DNA of 64,000 bases from Vanilla planifolia (Eukaryota > Streptophyta > Magnoliopsida > Asparagales > Orchidaceae). Below are positions 48,000-62,639 of the stretch, piece by piece. Location of the stretch: assembly GCA_023846275.1 (NCBI GenBank), contig JAIUJO010000143.1, positions 1,158,001-1,222,000 of the forward strand, given 5' to 3'. The notes beneath the pieces are model-generated. The model ran no database searches. It was not told the origin of the DNA and saw nothing but the letters and a program-made list of their open reading frames with translations. Numbering within the stretch: position 1 is the stretch's first letter; the number at the start of each line of letters is the position of its first letter. The position numbers and the translations under genes are program-made.

Positions 48000-50900
48000 T
48001 TCTTATAGTTATTTAATAATGTATCTCAATTTTTTAAATTATTTATTTTAATCTAGTTATATTACTATGATACTCTTGCATTCCTCTAATTTTTCTTTAA
48101 TTGAGCTTTAAGATATATTTAATTTCTTTTAAATAAATAATTTATCATAATATTATTTTATTTAATTTGTTAATTTGTACTAGTCCCAAACAAGGTCTGA
48201 TTAAGAAGAAATCAATGTTGTTATACTAGTTTTGTAGAGCTCTATCTAATTAAATATTTATTTTTATCATATCGAATATTTATTATATGACTTTGCATGT
48301 TTTACAAAAATTTTCATTTATACTTGATTCAATGATTAAAGATGTTATACTTGAACACCCTCGCATCTTGGAATTTAACTTTCCAAACTAATTATAAGGT
48401 CTCTTTATGCTTTTTTCTTAGATTTTTCAATATTGCAATGAAAAAAATCTTCTCTCATGTGACTTCTACATTGCTTTGATTTTTTATATTACATTACTTT
48501 ATTTTATCATTTTTCAACTTTGATATATATATGTATTTACCTAATATTTAAAGAATAATTTATTACTATTTATGTATATTTACATTAGCACGCATTCTAA
48601 TTCTAAACAAACATAGATTTATAAGGAACACATGTTGTTGGACTAATCTTTACGAGCTCTATGAAATAAATATTTCTTTTTATTATTAAATATTTTCTTT
48701 TATATGGTTTTGGGTTTCTTGAGTAAACATTTTTATTTGTACCTTATTTGATATGAAAGAATGTTATGCTTAATATTTTTTCTATCATGGCATTTAATTT
48801 AATAGTTCTATTAAATTCACTAATTGAAATCATTCATTTTAGTTTGGTTAAAACACTATATACTCGAAATCTCCTCTCCTGTGATATTTTCATTGCTTCA
48901 AATGGTCAAATTACATTGCGTCAATTTTTCTGATTTTAGCTCATTAAAAACTAAAAAAATAATTTATTACTATTTACATATTTTTATACAGTTAATTTTT
49001 TTTTATTATTTTGGCATAATTTTTGAGATATTTTGATTTTTAACGTACTTTATTAACCTTTGATATTACACATTATTTTTTTAGTAACTTGCAATGTAAC
49101 TTTCCTATATAATTTATCATCTTTTTTCAAATGTTTAGGTTTGATTTTGGTCCATTACTATGAAAGTCTAGTTCTTTTGTGTGACCTTTAATTTTCTTTA
49201 ATTTGGTTATATTATATTCTTTGATTCATCTCATTTTTATTTTAAAATAAATTTAATTAATATTGAACTAATAATTTATTATAATTAATGTTAAATTAGT
49301 TTGGTAAGTTCTTGCATCTCTAAACAAGTTCTCATGAAGTCAAAATGAATGTCATTTGTTCTTCTTGATAAAATCCATCAAATTAAATATTAATTTTATA
49401 TTTTTAATTTTTCAATTTTTGATGCTTTTGGAATGCTTTTTTTATATATTTCAATTTACATCAAATTTGTTAATTGAATATGTTATGGTTTATGTACAAA
49501 TTTTTTTAAACAATCATGTTCATATGTTTTTAAAAATATTATATTTTCTAACATTTTGTCATATTTTTTGAGATATTTTCATTTCTATAGGATTTGATGA
49601 TCAAAGATGTTACACTAGATCTGCCTGTTATCTTTGAATTAAATTTTTTCACAATTTATTTGATGCTTTCAAATTTTTTACTTTGATTCTATTATACTGT
49701 TATGTAGTTATAAATCACAACTTTTATGACAGTTATATTGCTTTAATTTAGGTATATTACATATTTTTTAATTTATATCATTTAAGGTCAAATAAATATA
49801 TAGATTCATATTATTAAAATAATATTTTAGTCTTATTTATAGATTTTTAGTTTTGTAAATAAGGCATCATGGAAATGAAATAAACATAGCTTGATTATTA
49901 TTGATGAACTCTAAAATTAAATATTCATTTTTACATTTTTAAATACCTTATTTTATAATTGTTATGTTTTATGAGACATTTCAAATCATTAATGACTTCA
50001 TGATCTTGATTATTATGCACAAACACCCTATTCAATTAGAATACAAATTTTATGTTCAACATATTTCAATCATTAAATGTTTTCTTTAATAAAGTTATAT
50101 TATTGTGAAACAATTATTCTCCACTCATTTGACCATTACATCATTTAAAACTAGAAATAATATATTACATCAATTTTTCCCATTCAACTTTGATGTATAT
50201 TTACTTAATAATAAAAAATTATTATTATTTTTTATTTAAATTTTTAATTTTGAGAAACTCCAAGAAAAGTTTGATCATGATGAAAAAACATCATGGAACC
50301 CACTTTGACAAGCATTTTCTAATTATATATTTATTATTATATTTTCAAATATTTTTTTGCATTCTTAGCATGAAAGTTTTATTCGTACTCGATTTGAAAT
50401 TACTTTGTAGTTAAGCTTTCCTATATCATTTCTATTTTTTTTCAAATTTTTTTGTTTGACTAAGTTATATTACTATGAAATTCTATTTCTCCTCTACTTG
50501 GAATATCCAACACTTTTAGTTTACAACACTTAATTTCTACATTTTATTTCTTTTTAAAATAATAATCTACTTTTATTTATGCCTTTTTTTCATGGGAATT
50601 TACAGTAACTATAGACGAGCCCACATCAACATGAACAATGTTAGTAGAAATACCTTGACAAGCTCTATCAAACTCAAAATAGTTAATATTTTAAAATGTC
50701 ATTTTTAGGGTTTTGGCACCCTTTCAAAACATTTCATTCATCCTATAACGATAATTGAGAATTTTGTGTTCAATCTCCTTAGTATCTTGGAGTGCAAATT
50801 TGACAAATAATTTAACAAATTTCTTTAAATTTTTTTCTTTAAGGTTAGTTGTTTTATCCAATAAAACATCAATTTTTATATTTTCAAACAATTTATCTTC

Positions 50901-52335
50901 TAGGGTTTTAGCACTCTTATTGAGAAATTAATTTCATGGCGAATGTGATGATCAAGACCACTATACTAAATCTCATTAGTATCTTAGAAGGTAACTTTCA
51001 TGTAGAATTCACTTCACTTCTTCAAAGATTAAGATTTGATTTTGTTTTACTAGTATGTAGCTGTTTATCTTCTCTTGTGTGACCTTTATGTTTCTTTGAT
51101 TTTGTTATATTGCATTACACTAATTTATCTTATTTTAGATTTTACATTTTTATTTTATTGATATTAAAATAATAAGTTATTACTTTTATGTTTATTAACT
51201 TCAATAATTATAGTAATTGGAAATAAAGCCATATTTAGATGAAACAAATGTCTTGAACTCATTTCAACCACCTCTAACCAATTAAATATTATTTTTAATA
51301 TCGTAAAGTATACTATTTTTAAATAGTTTATTACTAGTTATTCTTATTTATTTTTGTAAGTCATAGAAATTACAAACGATGTCAAATAGGGAAAATAAAT
51401 ATCATTGGACTCATATAAATAAGCTCAACCTAATTAAATATTTTTATTAGGTTTTTAAATATTTATTTTATTATTTTTGTAAAATAAACATGAAATTTCT
51501 ATTTGTTCTTTATTTGACAAACAAGGTTGTTATTCTTGATCTCAATAGATCTTGGAATTCGACTTTTCTATTCAATTTTATCACAATTTTTCAACTAAAT
51601 TTTAGTTCAATTTTTCAAATATCTTTCATTTATTTAGTTTTATTAGATTAATTCAAATTATAAAATTTAAATTTTAATACATGTATTATGTTACTATTAA
51701 AACAATAATTTATTATTATTTATGCTTATTTAAGTTTTTAAATCATAATATTCCAAACAAAGGTAAAATAGAAATGAAAGGACAATTCTTTGGACTCTTG
51801 TCGACAAGCTCTATAAAATTAATTTTTTTTTAAAATATTTCGTACATGGTTTTGTCATGCTACTTGAGAAAATTGAAGTTATGCCTAAATTTATAATCAA
51901 GAATTATACACAATATCTTGTTAATATCTTTGAGTGACCTATATTTTTTTATTTTATTATATTTTATTACCTTAATTTATCTTATTTTGGTTTCAATATT
52001 TATTTACATGATATTGAACTAGTATTTTATTATTCCTTATATTTATTTAATTATAAATTTCAAAGTCCAAATGTTTTCTAATGAACATTAAACAAATGTC
52101 CATGTATTAGGCCTCTATAAATTTAAATATTCATTGTTATATCATTAATTATTTTATTTTCTTTGATTTTGGAATGCTTTATATGGTAGCTTGAGTTGTA
52201 CGTTTTTTAATAATCAAGGATGCAACACTTGATTTCCTTTGTAACCTAGAATGCATCATTACCAAATAATTTACATATTTTTTAAAATTTTTTTCTTTTA
52301 TTTGATTATGTTTGTAGGAAGCCTTAATTCTCTAA
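48000..52335 (+). repeat. Diverged ~415-bp satellite array, block 4 (+ orientation)
   Basis: About ten plus-oriented monomers. Anchors lie near 48343, 48765, 49060, 49605, 50015, 50400, 50765, 50960, 51520, 51910 and 52215. The 195-bp spacing between 50765 and 50960 marks one truncated copy. Text such as ttggttatattattgtgaaa and cattttagctttgatatat confirms orientation. The block ends after gaagccttaattctct at about 52335. Confidence 0.85.
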
Positions 52336-55300
52336 AAGTTGAAAATATACTAATGAATATTTAATTTTATACATCTAATCGAGATGAGTTCGATAATATT
52401 TGTTTTATATTGATGAGACCTCGTTTGAAATTGTTATAAATTTCCAAAATAAATAAGTAAAAATAAAAATTAATTATTATTTTAATATAAATTTATAATA
52501 TAAAAAAGTAAAAAAAATTAACTAAATTAAAGTAACATAATATAACAAAAATAAAGTAATGTAGAGGTCACATGAGAGAAGAACTAAAGTTATAGTAATA
52601 TATACGAAAATAAAAGCAAAATATATTTAGAAATGATATAATTTATCTGAAAAAATTACATTGGAAGAAACTATTGAGTTAGAGAGTGACAACTTCGACT
52701 ATCCAATCAAATGCAAAACATAATGTCTTATAAAGCATTTCAAAATTATAAAAAATAATTAAAAATATAAAACTATATATTTAATTTGTGGATGATTATC
52801 AAGTAAAGTTTAATATTATGTAATTATATACTAAATTTTAATATTATGTAATTAGGAATAAATAGTAATGAAATATTATTTTAATATTATGTAATTATAT
52901 ACTAAATTTTAAATTAGATAAAATATAGTAATACAATATAACTAAAAAATAAAAATCATTAAGAAAAATGAGTTAAGTTGTGTGATATAGCTGCATAACA
53001 AGATGCTAATGAGAATGTGTTTGACATCCTTCATCATTATATCAAGTGCGAATAAAAATCTCTCACAAAATGTGTCAAAATGATAGAAAATAAGACATTT
53101 ATAGGTATATAATTAATAATATAGTTATAGAAGGGTTGTTAAGATAAGACCAATATCGTTTATTTCATCTCAATCAAATCTCATTTGCAATTACATAAAA
53201 TATAACAAAGAAACAATAATAAAATTTAATAAATTATTACATTAATGTTAAGTAAATATATATTAAAACTTAAATAAGATATTTCACGTACCATAAAATA
53301 ACCAAATTAAGGACATGTAAAGTTTAAAAGAGGGATATTTATGGTTGCATAGTAATGTAATGAAAAAAATTAATATTTGAAAAATGAGATAAATTGTATG
53401 AAAAAATAATATTCCAAGATATAAGTGGGTCTAGAGTAACATCTTTGATCATCAAATCAAGTACAAATCAAATTTGTTAAAAAGTATGCCAAAATCATTG
53501 AAAACTAAAATATTTTAAAAAATGAATAATTAATTCGATTAAGTTTGTCAAGGTTAGTTCAATGACATTTATTTGATTTAACTACGGCAATGTTTTGAAA
53601 TATCATGAACTATTAAGATAAATATGCAAAAATAATAAAAATCATTTAATTAATATTAAGTAATTATATATTAGAGCTAATGTTAGATAAATCAAAACAG
53701 TGCACATAACCCAATAAATGTCCAGCGAGTTTTTGTTTTATCTCAATCAAACATCGTCTGGACTCACTATGAATTATTGAACTAAATTAGCATAAATAAT
53801 AATAAATTCTTATTTTAATATTTAGTAAATTTATATATAATAAAAAAAGAAAAATCAGAGAAATATGATGTTACTAAATCAAATTCATGTAAATGTCACA
53901 TGAGAGGACATTTACAGTGCCATAGTAATATAATTAAATAAAAGCACAAAATTTGAAAAAATAAGATAAATTTCATAATAAAGCTATATCCCATGACATT
54001 GAGAAATATATTGTAATATTTTAATTATTAGATTATGCTTGAATAAAAATTAGTCATAAAAAGTTTCAAAACAAAAAAATATAAAAGAAATATTTAATTA
54101 TATAGAGCTTATTCATTCAAGTTCAATGACATTTATTTCACCATGATGTTACCTCATTTGGAATAACAACAAATTATTAAATAAATTAAGAAATAATAAT
54201 AAATTATTGTTTAAATTTTAATTAAATATATAATAAAGCACAAATTAGATAAATTGAAAGAATATGAAATGACCAATTCAAAAAAAATTTGAAAAAATGA
54301 GTTAAACTATTTGAAAAAAACAACATTACAAGGTACTTAGAACATGGAGCAAAATCCTTGATCATAAAATCTTGTATGAATTGAAATGACTCATAAAGTA
54401 GGTTAAAACCCTTAAAAACCATATTTTATATTATAAAAGAGAATATTAAGTTAGATAAAGCTTGTTGACACAAGTCTAACAATATTCATTTTATCTTGAT
54501 CAGAGCTCATTTGAAATTAGTACAAATCTTTAAAGTAAATAAGAATAATGAGCAATTAATTGTTATTTTATTATCAACGAAACATATATTAAGATTGAAA
54601 TTTTATGAATTGCCAAAGTAAATTGAAAAAATTAATAATAAGTTTATTCTATATTAATTAAATTTGTAAAAAAAGTTCAAATGAAATAAGAAATGCAATA
54701 TTTTCAAATAAAAGTGATGTAAATGATATTTGAAGTGAGATTTAGAGTTATATTGTAATATAGCTAAATGTTAGCAAAACATTTGAATTAAATTAGACAA
54801 ATTACATGAGAAATCTACATTCCAAGATATTAAGGGAAAAAGTTTGACAACCTCTTTTGTGAAATCAGGTACAAATCAAATTTCTTATAAAATTAGCTAA
54901 AATTAGCAAAAATAAAACTTTTAAAAATATTAAATTTGAATATTTAAACATATAGAGCTAATTGAGATGTGTCCAACAACATTTATTTTTATCTTCATCA
55001 GACCTCATTTAGAGTTAATATGAATTACAAGGTAAATATTAATAAATTATTATTTAATATTAAGTAAATATATAGTAAATTTAAAATGAGGTAAATTAAA
55101 GCAGTGTACTATAACAAATTCAAAGCAATGCAAAGGCCACACGATAATAAACTTATAGTTACTTTTTATTTTAACAAAATAAATAAAAAACATTTTAAAA
55201 AATGAAATATATTATATTGGGAAGGTTATATCCCAAGATACTAATGAGATCAAGTGTAACATCTTCAATTGTCAAATAATGTATGAATCAAAGATCTTGT

Positions 55301-57885
55301 AAAGACTACTAAAACACTTTAAAAAAAATATTACAAATAGAAAAATGAGTTTAATTTGATAGATTTCACCGAGACAAGTGCAACAATCTTTGTTTGTTGT
55401 TGATTAGGTAACATTTGGATTTATCCTAAATTACAAAAAATAAATAAGCTTAAATAAATATAGATTTTTATTTTAATGTTAAGTGGATATATATTAAAGC
55501 TAAAATAGGATAAATTTAAGGAATATAATCTGACCAATTCAAAGGCATGTAAAGGTCACATAAAAGGTGATTTAAATGTTTATAATAATATAACAATAAT
55601 AGAGAAAAAGTTTGAAAAAATCAGAAACATTATACATGAAAGCTACAAAGCCAAGGTAATAAGGAAATGAAGTATAACTTCTCGATCATCATAATCATTA
55701 AGAACCAAAATGTCACATAAAATGCGACTAATCACTTAAAAAAATAAAATATTTAAAAATATAAATATTAATATGTAATTCGACGATGGTTGCCAAAACA
55801 ATTCGAATGATGTTTGTTCTATCTCAGTTGGACATCCTTTTGAGTTATTACAAAGTAACATAGTTACTAACCTTACATAAAAATAATTTTTTTTAAAATA
55901 TTAAGTAAATATGTTTTAAAAGTAAAATTTGATAATTCAAAGTAGTGTAATATCACTAAATTAACATAGAGTAAACACACAAGAGGAGATTTAGTAAAAT
56001 AGAAATATAACAAAATCAATGTGAAATATTTGAATAAATACAAAAAATTACATGGGAGGATAGCATTCCAAGTTACTAATATGATTGAGTTTGACATCCT
56101 CGATCATCCACTCTGGTATGACTCACAATGTTTAAAAGAACATGCAAAAGATCTAGAAAATAACACTTTTAAAATAAAAAATATTAAATATAAATTTTGA
56201 TAGTTTTTATTGGCATGAGTCTGATAGTATTATTTTTCTTTATCAGATCTTATGTGGAATTACTATGAATTACAAAAATAAACTAGCATAAATAATAATA
56301 AATTATTATATAAATAAAAAATAAATATACATCATAACTAAGATAAAATAAATTGAAGTAAATAATATAACTAAATCAAAGGCATTTAATGGCAATTGAG
56401 AATAGAATTATGGTTACAAAGCAATATAACCAAATAAAATTGAAAAATTTAAAGAATGAGATAAAATGTGTGGGATAATTACTGTTCATGATACTGAGGT
56501 GATCATATGTAACATTCTTGGTGATTAAATCAGGCACAAATCTAAATATCTTTTAGTGCATGCCAAAACGATGAAAAATGGAATATTTAAATATATAAAG
56601 GTGAATATTTATTTTAATTAAGCACATCAGGATGTGTCTTACAATGTTTATTTTGTCTCAATCAAGCTTTGTTTGGAGTTACTTTGAATTACCAAAGTAA
56701 ATAAGCAATAATAATTATAAATATTTTTGTAATATTATGTAAACATATAATATTGCTTATACTGAGATAAATTATTGTGAATTATTGAGATGCATCCCAT
56801 GATGGTTGTTTTGTCTCAATCTTTTTTAGAATTATTATGAATTACCAAATCAAATAAATATAAATAATAATTATAATTTTAAGTAAATATCTAATATATA
56901 TTAAAATGAGGTAAATTAAAGCAATATAACATAACTTAGCCATGTAATGTAAAGGTGACACAAGAGTTGATTTAGAGTTATGTGGTAACAAAGCCGAATA
57001 TAAGTGAAACATTTGAGAAAAGAGAAAAGTTGCATTCCAATATATATGGAGATCGAGTGTAACATCATCAATCATCAAATAAGATAAGACTAAAAAATCT
57101 CTTGTATATCATGACAATACCATAGAAAAAATATTTATAAGTTTTAAATGAAAATTTAATTTAATAGACGTCATCAACCTCAGTGCAATCATATTTATTT
57201 CATCTCAACCAGACATCAATTGGAATTACTACAAATTATGAAAATAAATTAAAATAAAAAATAATAACTTATTTTTTTATGTTAAGAAAATGTATATCAA
57301 ACCTAAAAAAAGATAAATTGAATCAATGTTGGTAAATAATTCAAAGACTTTTATACTCATAAGAGCCACGGTTTGATTTTACATCATAGCATGAAAAAAT
57401 AAAAGCTAAATATTTATACAAATGAGATAAATTGTATGAAAATGTTACATTCTAGTTTACTAAGGTGATTAAGTGTATCATACTCTACCTTAAAATTCTA
57501 TACAAATTGAAATGTCTCTGAAGGCAAAAAAAAATTATAAAATAAAATAATTTGAAGTAATTTAATAAAAAAAATAAAGTTAAGTAATGGTATAATTTCA
57601 TGTGTTTTTAATTAAATTAGAATAACCGAAGCAAAGTAAACAAATTGATGAAATGAAGCAAATTGTATAAGAAAACCACTTTTCATGATACTAACGAGAT
57701 TGAGCATGTCATTCCAAAGCTCATATTAAGTGTGAATTGAAACATTTAAAAAGAGTCAAAATAATAAACAAAAATATTTAAAAAATTATAATAAATACTT
57801 AATTTTATATAGCATATTGAGGCTAGTCGAACAATGTTTATTTAATCAAGCATGTTATGGAATTTCTAATTAGCTGAATTTATAA
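52336..57885 (-). repeat. Diverged ~415-bp satellite array, block 5 (- orientation)
   Basis: Minus-oriented monomers start abruptly with aatatactaatgaatattta and atctaatcgagatgagttcg. Anchors lie near 52690, 53025, 53435, 54010, 54350, 54845, 55250, 55680, 56090, 56505, 57060, 57470 and 57705. The last recognisable piece is the tttatttaatcaagcatgtt and ggaatttctaattagc part near 57840-57880, after which the pattern stops. This is the right edge of the satellite in the window. Confidence 0.86.
52810..52910. repeat. Private 30-bp repeat inside a monomer
   Basis: A 30-bp phrase (ttaatattatgtaattatat then actaaatttt) occurs at 52810-52839 and 52881-52910, with a 15-bp partial copy at 52840-52854. 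It sits in the AT-only part of a monomer and looks like a recent slippage or repair product. Confidence 0.8.
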
Positions 57886-60800
57886 AATTCATGCTTAATT
57901 CAAGAAGGCAATTTAATTAAACATGAACATGCATTTTAATGATCAAATGGAAATATCTTGACTCAGTTAGTATCATGATAGGCAAAGATCAACATGCATA
58001 ATCTTAGCTTTAAGGAAAAAAAGTAATCGATCTTAGTCCAAAGTTTATTTACATGCTTTGTGGGTATATACTCTGTAGTTATTATCCTAATATGCTTCTA
58101 GGTTTTCCTAGTAAACTAAGGGTTGCATACAATAGAAACTAAACAAAGTCTTATGCAAAATGACAATATTGTCTCCTTCTTGAATCAAGCTAAAGATTCC
58201 ATTTTTTCTTCCATGTGATTAGCTTCTTTTCTTTAGATTTTTGTCAACTACGTGATCTTAAATGACCTCAATGCTAGAAGGTGATAACATCTCTTCCCCT
58301 ACTACTTCTTAGGACTTTATATAGCTAAAAATAATTCTTAAATCATTGGATATACTGTTAGAATAGTTATGATATAACACCTTATCTTTTTATTAAGGAC
58401 ACATGCATTCTAGTGTTAGTGCTTCTCATAAACTTATTTTCCCTTTACCAACTCTATCCAAGTTGTTTCCATTTCTTAGATCTTATACACTTCAATTCCA
58501 ATGGCTATGATCAGAAGAAAGTCATATTAAAAAATTAATTTGTCCCATTTTAAATGTTGTATTAGTACTATAATTAATGTTGTATTATATGATGTTCTAA
58601 ATATTTCTTTGCTAACTACTAACCAAATTGGTCATAACTGTATGGCCATGAAATTTGTACTAGTATAAGAAATTTGCATACTAACTCTCACATTGTAACC
58701 CAAAGATTTGCTATATGTAATGCTTCTCATAGAGTAATTTAGCAAATATGATTCTGTTAATCCAAGTATGCAATCTTAGACTCATTTCATGTTGCTTGTT
58801 AAACATAGAATACTTTTTTCTTATTGTCATATTTTTATGATCCTAGCTTTCTTACGAACACTTGTAGGAATTATGATTTTTACAAAACTAAACTTCAATG
58901 TCACAAAATTTTGTTATTTATGGATTCATCATTTCAAAAATCATCAAAAAGTGAGCATTTACATGGTGTTTTAGTGATTTTTGAGCATTAACAATTTGGA
59001 GTTTGGTAAAAAGTATGAAATTTGGAATTTTGATTGGTTGCATTGTATTTTTCCTTTACTTATATAGCACATCATTCATATTTTAAAAGTACATAGAGTG
59101 CATACAATAAGTGATCATGAATTTAATGCTCATGTATGCCACATCAATTTTGAGTTAATGTTTATGAGAAACTTTTCACTAGTAATTCAATTTATGTTTA
59201 GTAAATTATGGTAAATAAAAGAAGATAGAGATGATAATATCATCAATAAATAATGATGTACAATTTGTTTTGTGCCTTTTTTCAGGTTGATAATGTGTGA
59301 AGTAACATACACAAATGCAATGGACTACTGCACTTAACTTCTATATGTAAATTGAATAACCCTTCTGGTACATGTTGCTTAATGAGGAATCTGATGACAA
59401 TGAATGACTACCATTTTATTAAGATTGTCTTTGAAAGTTTTTGCACATAAATTTTCTTATTAGCTTTTTTATGGATGAGTAAATATCCTTAGATATGATA
59501 CAACTTTAATTCGTTGAGTTTAGGATGATCTTAACAAAACATTTTCAATGTAAATAAGACTTTAATCCATAAGAACTAAACACATGAATGGTCAATGAAT
59601 CCATATATTATGAAAATTAGTTGTTTCATTTAGCCAAAACCTCATATCATGATTAAATGTTCCTATTATTGTTGGACAGTTGTGTTACAATGCAATGATT
59701 TGAGATTCGTTTCACATCTTCTTTATGTTGAAACTCTGTAATCATTTATTTTTCAATACTTATCATGACCTTTTTACACCTCTCATTTGGTTAACAAATA
59801 TATTTTAATTTCTCTTTTTTATGCTTAAATTCTTGTAAATGTTGGTAAGTAAGCTAGTTTAATCCCAATTGTGCCTCTATGAAGAATCATTTAGTATAAT
59901 GGTAGAAGGTGACATAGTACATTTTTTGAAAAACGTCAATGAAATCCATATAATGAATATTACACACTATTATATTGGTTAATCCTACAGTACAATTTGC
60001 TAAAAATACCAATCAAGTTAAAATTATCAATAACATATTTAAGTAGACTTTGGTCATAGCAGTACAATAGGGTTATAATATAACTATAATATTGTCATCA
60101 TAAATATTGCTATTTGTATCCCATATTGATAGAAAAGAATAAATTGGTGTTGAACATAAGATGCGATATAGTATAACAAGGAGAGAAATGTGATAAACTG
60201 TGACACTTAGTTAACTCAACTAATTACAAGAGCAAGCAAGATCATTAATGAAAAAATGGAGTTGATTATATGGTCATACAAGTGTGAAGGCATGTATCAT
60301 AAAAGAATAATAATAAAAGTAGCAAAATGGTTCAAGTTTTTTTAGTTGAGTATCATACAACACAATTAGTACTAGCTTGTAAATATCATCAAGATAAGAG
60401 TGTTTTCACACAAGAGAATCATTAAATTATTTCAGGAGAAATGTTTGCATAGTTTATTATCATGGAAAAATTGTAGAATGATATAGTTATAATCAATGGA
60501 ACAAATAGTTAATTGGGGAAAATTTAGTACATCATATAGTAAAAAAATTTTATAGTACAATTATGACATAGAGAACATAATAAACGAGATTTTTATTTCA
60601 GTTCCTTTTAATAGCAACTATTGGAATTACTGTGTTTTATATCTAAATTTTGGAACAACTCCAACAAAGGAGCTCACATTAAGATTAAGGGATTGAGAAC
60701 ATATTATTAGCATTGCCTAATACAAGTCATGGACCCTATTAGAATAGATGAAGGTCTTATTTTCATTTATATATAAGATGCATCACTTAATTAGCTTATA

Positions 60801-61885
60801 AACCCAGCATATACTTCTGTCTTGTACCACAAACCAAGAAATGGAGGAGAAAGAGTGTGGTATGAGCAAGAAGCAAACAAATAATAAGACATAAGAAAAG
60901 AAAATGTTATGGTTTGATAAGTCCAATTGAATAACTTCATAATTTTCTTTACATTTGAACTCAAACTTATTAGCTTTTATGGGTTCAATATAACCCAAAT
61001 TTTTGTGAGCTCAACTCAAACTCAATTGTTTTTAATTAGATCAATCCAAGCTCAACCTTTCATAAAAATTGGACGACAAACCCCAAAGGAAAGCAATACA
61101 ACAATAAAAAAATTTTATAAAAAATACTTCTTATGCTTTTTAATAAATAAAGTGCATCGCAACGAAGTCAGAATTATGAAGAGACTCGAGAAAATTAAAG
61201 TTTAGTAGTGTGAGGCATAGCTAAGAAGAGTTTTGAACTTCTAGTAGTATTAAACCATAATGTGTTGTTTGATGATCATATACCAATAGAATATCATATC
61301 AAATTTTGTTAGCATTCATTAGAACCTTCGTTCATAATATTTTTATATAAAACATTTGATAATAAAAGTAAAGGAAAAGTAATTTGACAATATGTTACCA
61401 AAAAGCTTAAAAACTTCTTCCAAATAGCTTCTACAATGACACAAATAATATCTTTGGAATTAGTCGTTAGGTGTGATTGATTGGAGTCCTTTTGTCTACT
61501 AGAAGCAGGTCTACTCTATCACATCAATGATTATAATAATGAAAGAATTATGGATTGTTGCATAAAATAGGATTAGATTTTGGCCATTTCAGTACATCAT
61601 ATGATATATACACCATTGAATTCATTAATAGTAGATGCTAGAATGATCTTTGTGAAAGGTTTCAAAAAGGAAAGCTTTGAACTATTGGATTCAAGGATAG
61701 GTTAACCGATACACAGAAGATATTTTTCATAATAAACCTTGATTGGTTTTAGCACATCCATGTTTTCATCAGCCTAGCCAAGATATTGCTCAACCCTACT
61801 TTGTTCCAGTGGTCTCCTAACTTGAGGCTTCTCTGGCCAACTAAAGCTTTATCAGATCGAGTGCATTGCACTTTAACTAGGCTTA

Positions 61886-61887
<2 letters not shown>
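57886..61887. other. Non-satellite flank, nothing recognised
   Basis: The 415-bp pattern is absent and base composition is slightly less AT-rich. Frames at 58789-58974, 60783-60998 and 60927-61205 are short, overlap on opposite strands and show no family motif, so I do not call them genes. The part near 61000-61887 may belong to the 3' LTR of the copia element to the right, but I could not find its end. Confidence 0.5.

Positions 61888-61924
<37 letters not shown>
61888..61924. repeat. (TA)n microsatellite, ~37 bp
   Basis: An uninterrupted alternating A-T run lies between gcttaag and acaaattaag. It is the only perfect long dinucleotide repeat in the window, so it is probably young or actively slipping. 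Confidence 0.95.
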
Positions 61925-61926
<2 letters not shown>

Positions 61927-62377
61927 AATTAAGAAAATAAAATAATTTTTGACAAATATTTTTTTCTATTTAACCAAAATTATATCTATCAAGAATGCAT
62001 AAGTAAGATTTAATAAAGGAGGGAATTAATTCAACAAAAACATGCAATCTAAGATGTTTTGCAAATCAAGAAATGTATTGAATAATTCAAATGCTTAAGT
62101 AGGATTTCAAATTAATATGGGTCAAGAGATGTTCCTTATATTTTAATGTAAATAAGCTAACATTTTATTTCACAAAAAATGAAAACCTTTTTATTTGATA
62201 TGCATGTCTTCAATCTTTTTAGTTTATTGAACACTAAAAGGTGTGTTGAAGGCCACTAATTCACCATACTTGATATTGCATAGCTTGTTCTTCAAAGCTA
62301 AACCTAATTCTTACCAAACAAGCCGATTAGTATAATATGTTAAATATTTATAGCTTGAAACATACATTTAACAATAT

Positions 62378-62387
62378 CTCCCTTTTG
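62378..62387 (-). other. Copia polypurine tract and 3' LTR start
   Basis: The minus strand reads gatgataacaag upstream, then caaaagggagatat, then tgttaaatg. Plant copia elements often end their internal region in a run like aaagggggagat followed directly by an LTR beginning TGTT. This places the 3' LTR start at 62373. The LTR continues towards lower coordinates, but its far end is not identified. Confidence 0.7.
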
Positions 62388-62639
62388 ATGATAACAAGAC
62401 ATAAATTTTTAGATAAAAATATAATAAGTAAAAGGATATATTTAATAATTATGTTATTATAAGATGTATTAAAAATCAAGAACATGTGCTCTCTCCTACT
62501 ATGTAGTTCTCTTCACTTCTTGATTATTTAAAATTTTATCTAAACCATGATCATTGTTCCCCTTTGGTACCATAATAATGAAGGTACAATAAAAAAAAAT
62601 TTACTTTAGACTTGGTTGTCACCTTATGATTTTAAGTTT

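Noticed and set aside
1..57885. CRISPR array or bacterial repeat system
   Set aside because: The repeat unit is about 415 bp, diverged and in both orientations, with no short identical repeats and unique spacers; all coding remnants are plant retroelements.
60927..61205. 92-codon open frame, longest in the right flank
   Set aside because: It overlaps another frame on the opposite strand, has no recognisable domain and lies next to a probable copia LTR.
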